NCBI GenBank assembly: GCA_946621635.1
Contig: CAMOOR010000056.1
Coordinates: forward strand, 1 to 11,211
From: Colimorpha sp002372855
GTDB taxonomy: Bacteria > Bacteroidota > Bacteroidia > Bacteroidales > P3
Reading direction: 5' to 3'
Length of the DNA: 11,211 bases
The notes beneath the pieces are model-generated. The model was not told the DNA's origin. It worked only from the letters and a program-made list of their open reading frames with translations, and searched no databases. How positions within the stretch are numbered: the first letter of the stretch is position 1; every line of letters begins with the position of its first letter. The position numbers were made by a program, and so were the translations under genes. Below are positions 1 to 5,707 of the stretch, one piece after another.

Positions 1-8
1 TATGAGAA

Positions 9-87
9 GTATATGAGAACGATATGAGAACGATATAAGAACAATATAAGAAATGTCGAATTATGTACCTCTTCGCCCCCTCTCGGA
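9..87 (+). repeat. Left copy of composite end repeat (11-bp tandem units plus core)
   Basis: Three to four units of an 11-bp repeat, GATATRAGAAC, occupy about 9-51; a further partial unit lies at 1-8. They run into a core containing CGAATTATGTACCTCTT (57-73) and CCCCTCTCGGA (77-87). The reverse complement of this block occurs at 11144-11211 with one fewer 11-bp unit and about five substitutions. The core is followed directly by a purine-rich heptamer array, as in the right copy. No coding potential or transposase is seen. Confidence 0.9.
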
Positions 88-114
88 CCCCTCCAATCGG
101 GAGACGGGGAGTCA

Positions 115-160
115 GTGATGAGTGATGAGTGAGGAGTGAGGAGTGAGGAGTGAGGAGTGA
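115..160 (+). repeat. Purine-rich heptamer minisatellite (GTGAKGA)n
   Basis: About six and a half tandem 7-bp units: two read GTGATGA and four read GTGAGGA. It lies between the left composite repeat and the iorA promoter. A run of open reading frame passes through it into iorA, but the promoter lies downstream of the array, so it is not coding. A longer array with unit GAGTGGA lies beside the right copy of the composite repeat. Confidence 0.9.
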
Positions 161-254
161 CGGGTTATGTTTTGCTGCGGGGCGGAGGCGGGCGGCGGAA
201 ACGGAGAATCACAACCACAACCGTATCAACGATTTACGACATACAGAGAAAATA

Positions 255-288
255 TTTTCCGCCATGTCGTTTTTTTTTCATATCTTTG
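255..288 (+). promoter_or_regulatory. Bacteroidota-type promoter of iorA
   Basis: The -7 element TATCTTTG (281-288) fits TAnnTTTG. A T-rich stretch at 255-258 is a weak match to the -33 TTTG element, with a spacer of about 22 bases. Transcription would start near 294, giving a leader of about 40 nt before the ATG at 333. This decides the iorA start, because the upstream in-frame ATG at 150 lies outside the transcript. Confidence 0.7.
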
Positions 289-332
289 CACTCACGAATA
301 ACAATGTAATTATTAATCAAAAACATAAAATT

Positions 333-1919
333 ATGTCAAAACTCCTTTTACTGGGCGACGAGGCAATAGCACAAGCCTTTATTGATGCCGGCGGCAGCGC
401 CATCAACAGCTATCCCGGCACGCCTTCGACCCAGATTACCGAATACGTGATGAAGAGCAAACAGGCCAAAGAGCAGGGCGTGGTGGCCAACTGGTGCGCC
501 AACGAGAAGACCGCCCTCGAGGCCTCGATCGGCGTGGCCTACAGCGGCAAGCGCGCCATGACCTGCATGAAGCACGTGGGCCTTAACGTCTGCGGCGACC
601 CCTTCATGAACGCCTCCATCATCGGCACCAAGGGTGTCATCATCGTGGTGGCCGACGACCCCAGCATGTTCTCCAGCCAGGACGAGCAGGACAGCCGCTA
701 CTACGGCCACTGGGCCATGATCCCCATGCTCGAGCCGAGCAACCAGCAGGAGGCCTACGACATGGTCTTCGCCGGCTATGACCTCAGCGAGCAGCTGGGC
801 ACGCCCATCCTGATGCGCATCCCCACGCGTCTGGCCCACAGCCGCGCCGGCGTCGAGCGCAAGCCCGTCCGCGCCCAGAACCCCCTCAGCAGCCCCAGCG
901 ACCCCAAGAGCTACGTGCTGCTGCCGGTGAACGCCAAGCGCCTCTATCGCGACCTGATCGACAAGCAGCCCCAGTTCACCAAGATGAGCGAGGAGTGCGG
1001 CTTCAACCAGTACATCCCCGGCGAGGACAAGAGCCGCGGCATCATCACCACCGGTATCGCCTACAACTACCTGCAGGAGAATTTTCCTAATGGCAAGTGT
1101 CCCTACCCCGTGGTGAAGATTACGCAGTATCCCCTGCCCTTCAATATGCTCAACAAGCTCTATGACGAGGTGCAGGAAATCCTCGTGCTCGAGGACGGCC
1201 AGCCCTTCGTCGAGGAGCACATCAAAGGCTTCCTGGGCAAAGGCAAGCCCGTGCACGGCCGCCTGGACGAGACCATCCGCCGCGACGGCGAGCTGAACGC
1301 CGAGAAGGTGGCTGCCGCCCTCGGCAAGCCCATGCCCAAAGGCCCCGCCGTGCCCGAGGTGGTCACCAACCGCCCGCCGGCCCTCTGCCAGGGTTGCCCC
1401 CACATCGACAGCTACCAGGCCGTCATCGACGTGATGAAGAAGTACCCCAACGGCCGCGTCTTCGGCGACATCGGATGCTACACCCTGGGCTTCAACATGG
1501 GTGCCATCGACACCACGGTCTGCATGGGTGCCTCGATCACCATGGCCAAGGGTGCCGCCGAGATGGGCATCTTCCCCGCCATCGGCGTCATCGGCGACGG
1601 CACGTTCGGCCACAGCGGCATGACCGGTCTGCTGGACTGCGTCAACGAGAAGGCCAACGTGGTCATCATGATCCTCGACAACGACATCACGGCCATGACC
1701 GGCGGCCAGCCCTCGAGCGCCAACATGAAGCTCTTCAACATCTGCAAGGGCCTCGGCGTCGACGAGAAGCACATCCGCCACATCGTGCCGCTGCCCAAGA
1801 ACCACGACGAGTTCATGAAGATCCTCGAAGAGGAGATTGCCTACGAGGGCGTGAGCGTCATCATCCCGCAGCGCGTCTGCATCGTCGAGAACAAGAAACG
1901 TATTGCAGCTAATAAATAA
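333..1919 (+). CDS. iorA: Indolepyruvate:ferredoxin oxidoreductase, alpha subunit (no ferredoxin domain)
   Basis: Catalytic alpha subunit of the thiamine-diphosphate enzyme that oxidatively decarboxylates indolepyruvate and other aryl-pyruvates to aryl-acetyl-CoA, passing electrons to ferredoxin in the cytoplasm. The 528-residue product has the pyrimidine-binding part first, with SYPGTPST at 26-33 and the likely cofactor-activating Glu58 in NEKTALEA, followed by MKHVGLNV. The motif CQGCPH lies near 351. The ThDP/Mg motif starts at GDGTFGHSG (about 421) and ends at Asn450 in LDND. Archaeal family members run to about 600-650 residues and end in a two-[4Fe-4S] ferredoxin domain. This protein stops at PQRVCIVENKKRIAANK with no CxxCxxC cluster, as I recall for other Bacteroidales forms. 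The start at 333 follows an A-rich leader; the in-frame ATG at 150 is rejected because the promoter lies at 255-288. iorB follows after 152 nt. Confidence 0.95.
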   Translation: MSKLLLLGDEAIAQAFIDAGGSAINSYPGTPSTQITEYVMKSKQAKEQGVVANWCANEKTALEASIGVAYSGKRAMTCMKHVGLNVCGDPFMNASIIGTKGVIIVVADDPSMFSSQDEQDSRYYGHWAMIPMLEPSNQQEAYDMVFAGYDLSEQLGTPILMRIPTRLAHSRAGVERKPVRAQNPLSSPSDPKSYVLLPVNAKRLYRDLIDKQPQFTKMSEECGFNQYIPGEDKSRGIITTGIAYNYLQENFPNGKCPYPVVKITQYPLPFNMLNKLYDEVQEILVLEDGQPFVEEHIKGFLGKGKPVHGRLDETIRRDGELNAEKVAAALGKPMPKGPAVPEVVTNRPPALCQGCPHIDSYQAVIDVMKKYPNGRVFGDIGCYTLGFNMGAIDTTVCMGASITMAKGAAEMGIFPAIGVIGDGTFGHSGMTGLLDCVNEKANVVIMILDNDITAMTGGQPSSANMKLFNICKGLGVDEKHIRHIVPLPKNHDEFMKILEEEIAYEGVSVIIPQRVCIVENKKRIAANK

Positions 1920-1930
1920 TTAACCATGGA

Positions 1931-1970
1931 GTGAAAAGAAGTGAAAAGAAGTGAAAGGAAGTGAAAGGAC
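1931..1970 (+). repeat. Four 10-bp purine repeats after iorA
   Basis: Four exact-length 10-bp units follow the iorA stop: GTGAAAAGAA twice, then GTGAAAGGAA and GTGAAAGGAC. They are all-purine except for one T per unit and a final C. The AGTG-plus-purine design resembles the minisatellites at both window ends. A pyrimidine-rich counterpart lies at 2012-2057, so the two form an imperfect inverted pair in the iorA-iorB transcript. Confidence 0.9.
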
Positions 1971-2011
1971 AATAGTTCCATCCGAGGCTTGACATCGACA
2001 AAAACATTTGT

Positions 2012-2057
2012 CCCCTCACTCCCTCTCACTCCCCCCTCACTCCCCTCTCACTCCCCC
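2012..2057 (-). repeat. Four 10-11-bp pyrimidine repeats before iorB
   Basis: Four units of CTCACT followed by 4-5 pyrimidines (CCCT, CCCCC, CCCCT, CCCCC) end 14 nt before the iorB ATG. On the minus strand they read AGTGAG plus a purine run, like the array at 1931-1970 on the plus strand. The block replaces any purine-rich ribosome-binding site; only AAAATAACGAACCA separates it from the start codon. Confidence 0.9.
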
Positions 2058-2071
2058 AAAATAACGAACCA

Positions 2072-2635
2072 ATGAAAAAAGACATCATACTTTGCGGCGT
2101 AGGCGGCGACGGCATCGTCTCCGTGGCCAAGATCATCAGCGACGCAGCCCTCAACCTGGGCCTCAACGTCAAGCAGAGCGAAATCCACGGCATGAGCCAG
2201 CGCGGCGGCTCGGTGTTCAGCCACCTCCGCGTGAGCAGCGAGCCCATCTTCGCCGACGTCATTCCCGAAGGCAAGGCCGACATCATCCTCAGCTCGGAGC
2301 CCATGGAGGCCCTGCGCTACCTGCCTTTCCTGGCTCCCGACGGCGTGGTCATCACCAACAGCGACCCCTTCGTCAACATCAGCAACTATCCCGACATCGA
2401 GAAGGTGTACGCCGAGCTGAAGAAGCAGCCCAAGCTGGTGTGCTTCAACGCCAACGCCATCGCCAAGGAGCTCAACGCCCGCGGCAACATGGTGCTGCTG
2501 GGTGCTGCCGCCCCCTACCTGGAGATTGCTTTCGAGGAGCTGGAGAAGGCCATCAAGGCCATCTTCGGCCGCAAGGGCGACGCCGTGGTGGAGACCAACA
2601 TCAAGGCCATCCGCGCCGGCCGCGACGCCAAATAA
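2072..2635 (+). CDS. iorB: Indolepyruvate:ferredoxin oxidoreductase, beta subunit
   Basis: Small subunit of the IorAB complex, of the pyruvate:ferredoxin oxidoreductase gamma-domain family. Its 187 residues match the usual length for IorB. The N-terminus has the glycine-rich turn CGVGGDGIV (8-16), and near residue 40 the family hallmark EIHGMSQRGGSVFSHLR. The rest is an alpha/beta fold with ADIILSSEPMEALRYLP and GNMVLLGAAAPYLEIAFEEL as recognisable family segments. No iron-sulfur motif is present, so electron transfer must use clusters elsewhere. It follows iorA on the same strand, with repeats but no terminator between, so cotranscription is likely. The ATG at 2072 gives the expected N-terminus. 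Confidence 0.94.
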   Translation: MKKDIILCGVGGDGIVSVAKIISDAALNLGLNVKQSEIHGMSQRGGSVFSHLRVSSEPIFADVIPEGKADIILSSEPMEALRYLPFLAPDGVVITNSDPFVNISNYPDIEKVYAELKKQPKLVCFNANAIAKELNARGNMVLLGAAAPYLEIAFEELEKAIKAIFGRKGDAVVETNIKAIRAGRDAK

Positions 2636-2666
2636 AAGCAACAAGAACATTTTAACATCTTATATT

Positions 2667-3073
2667 ATGGCTTAAAGATTATTGACATCGAAGGCATTGG
2701 CGCCGCCTACGCCGCCAAGCTGAAAGAGGCCGGTGTGAACACCACCGACGATTTGCTGACCCGCTGCACCACCAAGAGCGGCCGCCGCAAGATGGCCGAA
2801 GCCACCGGCATCAGCGAGAAACTCATCCTGAAATGGACCAACCACGCCGACCTGTTCCGTATCAAGGGCATCGCCGGCCAGTTCGCCGAACTGCTGGAGG
2901 CTGCCGGTGTGGACACCATCAAGGAGTTCCGCCACCGCGTGCCCGCCAACCTCTATGCCAAAATGGTTGCCATCAACGACGAGAAGAACCTCTGCAACCG
3001 CATTCCCTCGGTGAAGGAGATCGAGAAGATGGTGGCCCAAGCCAAAGAGATGGAACCCACGGTCAAGTATTGA
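2667..3073 (+). CDS. DUF4332 (helix-hairpin-helix-like) protein, frameshifted at codon 3
   Basis: The product, about 135 residues, resembles the DUF4332 family: two copies of a helix-hairpin-helix-like motif, IEGIGAAYAAKLKEAGV near the start and IKGIAGQFAELLEAAGVDT in the middle. The family is often assigned a nucleic-acid-binding fold, but no function is proven. The natural start is ATG at 2667, yet it reads ATG GCT TAA. The conserved frame (KIIDIEGIGAAYAA) is one base off and continues open to 3073. One missing base in a TAY AAG context would restore M-A-Y-K-I-I-D-I-E. The first ATG/GTG start in the open frame is GTG at 2735, which would cut away half of the first motif. It lies 31 nt after iorB and before the operon terminator. 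It may be a sequencing or assembly error, a recent mutation or an unusual start. Confidence 0.75.
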
Positions 3074-3123
3074 CCATCCCCTGCCTGCGGAGCCAACCTG
3101 GCGCCGACGCAGGCACAGTATGC

Positions 3124-3165
3124 AAGGCCGCGGAGCTGATGCTCCGCGGCCTTGTTGTTTTTTTT
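3124..3165 (+). terminator. Rho-independent terminator of the iorA-iorB-DUF4332 unit
   Basis: A perfect 13-bp stem, AAGGCCGCGGAGC (3124-3136) with GCTCCGCGGCCTT (3141-3153), and loop TGAT. A T-rich tail at 3154-3165 ends in eight T. It lies 50 nt after the DUF4332 stop. Confidence 0.95.
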
Positions 3166-3174
3166 CAATATTTA

Positions 3175-3206
3175 TTTGTCGATTTTGTTTTTTATTTGTA
3201 CTTTTG
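3175..3206 (+). promoter_or_regulatory. Bacteroidota-type promoter of the secreted orphan gene
   Basis: The -33 element TTTG (3175-3178) and the -7 element TACTTTTG (3199-3206) are separated by 20 bases, close to the ideal spacing. The predicted start of transcription is about 15 nt before the ATG at 3229. The 14-mer GTACTTTTGCAGCC around the -7 element recurs exactly in the minus-strand promoter at 10284-10291. Confidence 0.85.
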
Positions 3207-3228
3207 CAGCCACAAATCAGGAGTGCCC

Positions 3229-3591
3229 ATGCACATCAAGAAGCTGATAATACTGCTGTTTGCCACGTTGTGGCTGGTTCCCGCCAAGGCGTGGAACGCG
3301 CCGGCGGCGTCCGACACGGAGGCGCGGCAAGCCGCGTCGCTGCAGGCGGAGGAGGTTCTGCACCGTCCGCAGTGGAAGGATATCGGCATGCACGATGTGC
3401 TGGCGGTGACGAGTGTTGCGTCGGTGGCGCCCCCCAATGCGTCGCGGCTGGTGCACGACACCCCCTCGGCCAACGCCGCCATGGCGACCCCGCGCCATGC
3501 GGTGTACAGATGCGTGGCGGAGCGGCCGTCAGCCATACACCCCTATGTGCATCGGGGCTACATATACCTACTGCAGTGTCTCAGGCTCTGA
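3229..3591 (+). CDS. Small secreted protein of unknown function
   Basis: A 120-residue protein I do not recognise. The N-terminus is a clear signal peptide: positive MHIKK, hydrophobic core LIILLFATLWLV, and a likely cleavage site after AKA (residue 21). No lipobox cysteine follows, so export to the periplasm or outside is expected. The mature part is Ala-rich and lacks obvious repeats or a membrane anchor; it has only two cysteines (in YRC and QCLRL), both near the C-terminus. The start is supported by the promoter at 3175-3206 and an AGGAG 5 bases before the ATG, which is unusual in this phylum. The same frame stays open far upstream through the DUF4332 gene in a shadow frame, so only the part from 3229 is meaningful. 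It appears monocistronic. Confidence 0.65.
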   Translation: MHIKKLIILLFATLWLVPAKAWNAPAASDTEARQAASLQAEEVLHRPQWKDIGMHDVLAVTSVASVAPPNASRLVHDTPSANAAMATPRHAVYRCVAERPSAIHPYVHRGYIYLLQCLRL

Positions 3592-3597
3592 TTCAGT

Positions 3598-3660
3598 TTT
3601 AAGCTTTAAGTTTTGAGTTTTAAGTTTTAAGTGGCTTCGCAGTATGCCGCTTGAAGCTTA
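3598..3660 (+). repeat. AT-rich heptamer array with flanking inverted repeat
   Basis: Five 7-bp units (TTTAAGC, TTTAAGT, TTTGAGT, TTTAAGT, TTTAAGT) fill 3598-3632. TAAGCTTTAAG (3600-3610) pairs with CTTGAAGCTTA (3650-3660) at 10 of 11 positions, and AAGTGGC (3629-3635) can pair with GCCGCTT (3646-3652), an alternative hairpin. No T-tract follows, so it is not a standard terminator. The rest of the gap to 3752 holds GTTGCAAT twice (3692 and 3718) and a GGTTCA/TGAACC inverted repeat, but no convincing promoter. Confidence 0.7.
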
Positions 3661-3752
3661 CCGTTTGCATTTTGGCATCTCAAGTGGTTCAGTTGCAATA
3701 GCATGAACCGAATTGACGTTGCAATTGTTTTACATTTTCAAAAAGAAACCGA

Positions 3753-4271
3753 ATGGAATACATCAGAAAATCAATCTATAACCTGCCGGAGATACGCCAC
3801 ACGCTGCTCCCGCTGTGGTCGGCCTGGCTGCTGACAGCCATCGGCGCAGTGTGCGGAGTGCTTTTGTTCCTGCTGCCCGACCTCGGCGACGGCGGGTCGT
3901 CGGCGCTGGCCGGGGGCGTCATCACGGGGGTATGCAGCCTGGTTACGGTGCTGTGCTACTGGGCCTTCGGCGACAGCCGCCGCCCCTACAGCCGCGACCT
4001 GCATGCCGTGCTCGAGCCCACCTATGCCTACTATGCGCCTGCGCAGCAGCAGGCCATTGTCGCCGCCCTCGAGGCCAAGGACGAGAAGGCACTGGAGGCC
4101 GTCAAGCGGCAAGCCAAGCCCGAGCTGGCCTTGGTGCGCTACAGCGACAAGGAGGAGCGCGTTTTCTACTCCCAGCTCACACGCGTGGACGGCAAGCGCT
4201 ACCTGCCGCTCACGGACATCATTGTCAACGGCCTCACCCCCGACCCCTCTCCAAAAGGAGAGGGAAAATAG
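3753..4271 (+). CDS. Two-helix membrane protein with C-terminal cytoplasmic domain, paralogue 1
   Basis: The 172-residue product has no family name that I recognise. A 20-residue N-terminal segment is followed by two membrane helices (about 22-42 and 53-70, LLTAIGAVCGVLLFLLP and ALAGGVITGVCSLVTVLCYWA). A soluble domain of about 90 residues follows. This domain aligns with that of the next gene: AALEAKDEKALEAVK against EALKSGDKGALGNLK, then ALVRYSDKEERVF and a closing hydrophobic strand TDIIVNG against VMVLVG. Both helices in hairpin order place N- and C-termini on the same side, probably cytoplasmic. The last 12 residues, LTPDPSPKGEGK, come from a palindromic repeat and probably replaced the original end. 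It is 34 nt from the next gene, so one transcript is likely. Confidence 0.8.
   Translation: MEYIRKSIYNLPEIRHTLLPLWSAWLLTAIGAVCGVLLFLLPDLGDGGSSALAGGVITGVCSLVTVLCYWAFGDSRRPYSRDLHAVLEPTYAYYAPAQQQAIVAALEAKDEKALEAVKRQAKPELALVRYSDKEERVFYSQLTRVDGKRYLPLTDIIVNGLTPDPSPKGEGK
4245..4264 (+). repeat. Palindromic dispersed-type repeat in the end of a coding region
   Basis: CCCTCTCC (4245-4252), AAAA, GGAGAGGG (4257-4264) form a perfect 8-bp stem. The surrounding CTCACCCCCGACCCC extends the match to a repeat commonly seen in Bacteroidota genomes, recognisable in translation as LTPDPSPKGEG. The stop codon of the 3753 gene lies just after it. No T-tract follows. Confidence 0.8.
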
Positions 4272-4305
4272 GAATCACAATTAATTTCAAAAAAAGATAA
4301 AAATA

Positions 4306-4836
4306 ATGGAAAAGATACAGACAATCAATGAATACATCGCCACCGAGATGGGTGGCAAAATAGTTCGCAAACGCAAATCGCCCCTGGCCGGCCTGTTGCT
4401 GATAGCTGTGGGTGTGGCGCTGATGGTGCTGATGCACACCTCGCACATGGCCGACAGCCTGCAGGCCGCGGCACTGACGGTGGGACTCATCTGCCTGGCC
4501 CTGGGGCTGGTGCTGACGGCCATGGCCTTCAGCGGCGCCCTGTGGTGCTACCGCTACGTGGCCACGGGCAGCAAGCTGAAGGAGAAGAAGGTCTACCTCG
4601 GCGTGGACGACTACAACAAGGCCGCCGAAGCTCTGAAGAGTGGCGACAAGGGAGCCCTGGGCAACCTCAAGGCTGTGGTCAGCTCGAACGGCGCCCTGCA
4701 TGTGCTGCGCAGCATGGACGGCAGCATCGCGCTGCTGCAGGCCGGCCGTTTCGACACCGGCCACTTCGAGGCAGAGACCCCTGTCATGGTCCTTGTTGGC
4801 ACAGAAGTTGCATCGATAGAATCGTTATGCAAATAG
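4306..4836 (+). CDS. Two-helix membrane protein with C-terminal cytoplasmic domain, paralogue 2
   Basis: The 176-residue product has the same plan as the preceding gene. A charged N-terminus ending in KIVRKRKS leads to a helix pair (about 27-44 and 54-78). A soluble domain then contains YNKAAEALKSGDKGALGNLK and a strand-rich end, HVLRSMDGSIALLQAGRF and VMVLVG. Order, length and local matches suggest an old tandem duplication, though identity is low. Function is unknown. The 3' end overlaps the antiporter remnant by 10 bp (ATGCAAATAG holds both that start and this stop), so translation of the two is probably coupled. Confidence 0.8.
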   Translation: MEKIQTINEYIATEMGGKIVRKRKSPLAGLLLIAVGVALMVLMHTSHMADSLQAAALTVGLICLALGLVLTAMAFSGALWCYRYVATGSKLKEKKVYLGVDDYNKAAEALKSGDKGALGNLKAVVSSNGALHVLRSMDGSIALLQAGRFDTGHFEAETPVMVLVGTEVASIESLCK

Positions 4837-5186
4837 AACTCTTTCTACTGGTCCTTTCGACCCTCTTCTTCGCCAGCATACTGGCGGGCAAGGCGGGCAG
4901 CCGTTTCGGTGTGCCCGCCTTGCTCTTGTTCCTAGCCGTGGGCATGCTCTTCGGCAGCGACGGCCTGGGAATCCACTTCGACAACATCAAGGTGGCGCAG
5001 ATTATCGGCACCGTGGCCCTGAGCGCCATCCTGTTCTCCGGCGGCCTGGACACCAAGGTGTCCGACATCAAGCCTGTGCTGGGTCCGGGCACCACCCTGG
5101 CCACGCTCGGCATATCAGCGTCCGCCGACGCCCCCAAGCCGCCCAAACAACCCTGGTACAGCGTCCTCTTCGACGACAACGAGTAG
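4827..5186 (+). pseudogene. K+/H+ antiporter (NhaP2/CvrA type), internally deleted remnant
   Basis: The first ~95 residues match the N-terminus of CPA1-type potassium/proton antiporters: an initial helix (LFLLVLSTLFFASILAG), GSRFGVPALLLFLAVGMLFG, then ILFSGGLDTKVSDIKPVLGPG. Full members have about 480-500 residues with a dozen or so membrane helices. Here, after LATLGI, the frame runs into SASADAPKPPKQPWYSVLFDDNE and stops at 119 residues. The proline-rich acidic tail resembles a cytoplasmic C-terminal end, so I infer an in-frame internal deletion of about 370 codons. With only about three helices it cannot transport by the known mechanism. It could be a degraded gene, an assembly collapse, or a small regulatory membrane protein. 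Its start overlaps the upstream gene by 10 bp, as expected of the intact operon. Confidence 0.78.
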
Positions 5187-5225
5187 CATCGCCCTTTTTT
5201 CTTGTCTTGCAATACAATAATATTA

Positions 5226-5252
5226 TTTTGCCTGCGTTTATCGTAGGCAAAA
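5226..5252 (+). other. Hairpin in the leader of the lipoprotein gene
   Basis: TTTTGCCT (5226-5233) pairs perfectly with AGGCAAAA (5245-5252). GCG/CGT extends the stem to 11 bp (one G-U) around the loop TTTAT. It ends next to AAGGAA (5252-5257), 6 bases before the ATG at 5264, so it may affect ribosome access. There is no T-tract on either side good enough for a terminator. Confidence 0.5.
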
Positions 5253-5263
5253 AAGGAATTATT

Positions 5264-5707
5264 ATGGCAAAGAAACTATCGTTTGTACTCGCACTGCTCA
5301 CGCTGACGGCCTCCTGTGGCAACCGCCAGCCCCAGACCAACTCCCCCCAACCCGAGGTGGTGGCCAGCTTCCCGCTGGGCAGCGCCACCGAGCTGCGGCT
5401 GCTCTCCGACGGCAACCTCTCGCAACTTGAACTCTATTACGGCGGCGACCTGCAGGAACTGGTCGGCACCGCCAACACCGACTACGTCCGCAACGACAAT
5501 GGCCAGATAGTGCTCGACACCCTCACCGACACCGCGCTGGCGCCCGCCTACGTGGTCCGCACCTTCGACCGCTCGTCGACCTACGGCGCCGAGGTGTGGT
5601 ACCTCCTCTCCCCCTACCGCCGCGACGACCCCGACGGCCCGTGGAACCTCGCCAAACTGCCTACCGACCGTCCCTCCGCTGCGGACATAGCTCCATACAT
5701 CCAATGA
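5264..5707 (+). CDS. Lipoprotein of unknown function, coupled to a symporter
   Basis: The 147-residue product starts MAKKLSFVLALLTLTASC. Cys18 in the lipobox TASC marks a type II (lipoprotein) signal peptide, so the mature protein is lipid-anchored in the cell envelope. The following NRQPQTNSPQPE is a flexible linker. The rest (ATELRLLSDGNLSQLELYYGGD, TYGAEVWYLLSPYRRDD) is probably a small beta-rich domain that I cannot assign. I chose the ATG at 5264 over the in-frame one at 5207 because it begins the signal peptide directly and has AAGGAA 6 bases upstream. Its stop overlaps the start of the symporter gene (ATGA), which ties its translation to the transporter. Confidence 0.85.
   Translation: MAKKLSFVLALLTLTASCGNRQPQTNSPQPEVVASFPLGSATELRLLSDGNLSQLELYYGGDLQELVGTANTDYVRNDNGQIVLDTLTDTALAPAYVVRTFDRSSTYGAEVWYLLSPYRRDDPDGPWNLAKLPTDRPSAADIAPYIQ

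Noticed and set aside
150..332. N-terminal extension of iorA from the ATG at 150
   Set aside because: It runs through the minisatellite and the promoter, and its sequence has no similarity to IorA; the family N-terminus begins at 333.
348..1805. Long minus-strand open frame opposite iorA, and a similar one opposite the symporter (5920-6921)
   Set aside because: They are mirror frames of GC-rich genes; the products are rich in His, Ala, Val, Asp and Gly, with no domain or start signals.
2000..2011. A separate promoter for iorB (AACATTTG)
   Set aside because: It lacks the T-A of TAnnTTTG and has no -33 element; cotranscription with iorA is simpler.
3726..3740. Promoter for the 3753 gene (TACATTTT)
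   Set aside because: The final G of the -7 consensus is missing and no -33 TTTG is properly spaced; evidence is too weak to list.
5222..5230. Promoter for the lipoprotein gene (TATTTTG)
   Set aside because: The spacing inside the -7 motif is one base short and it overlaps the hairpin stem.
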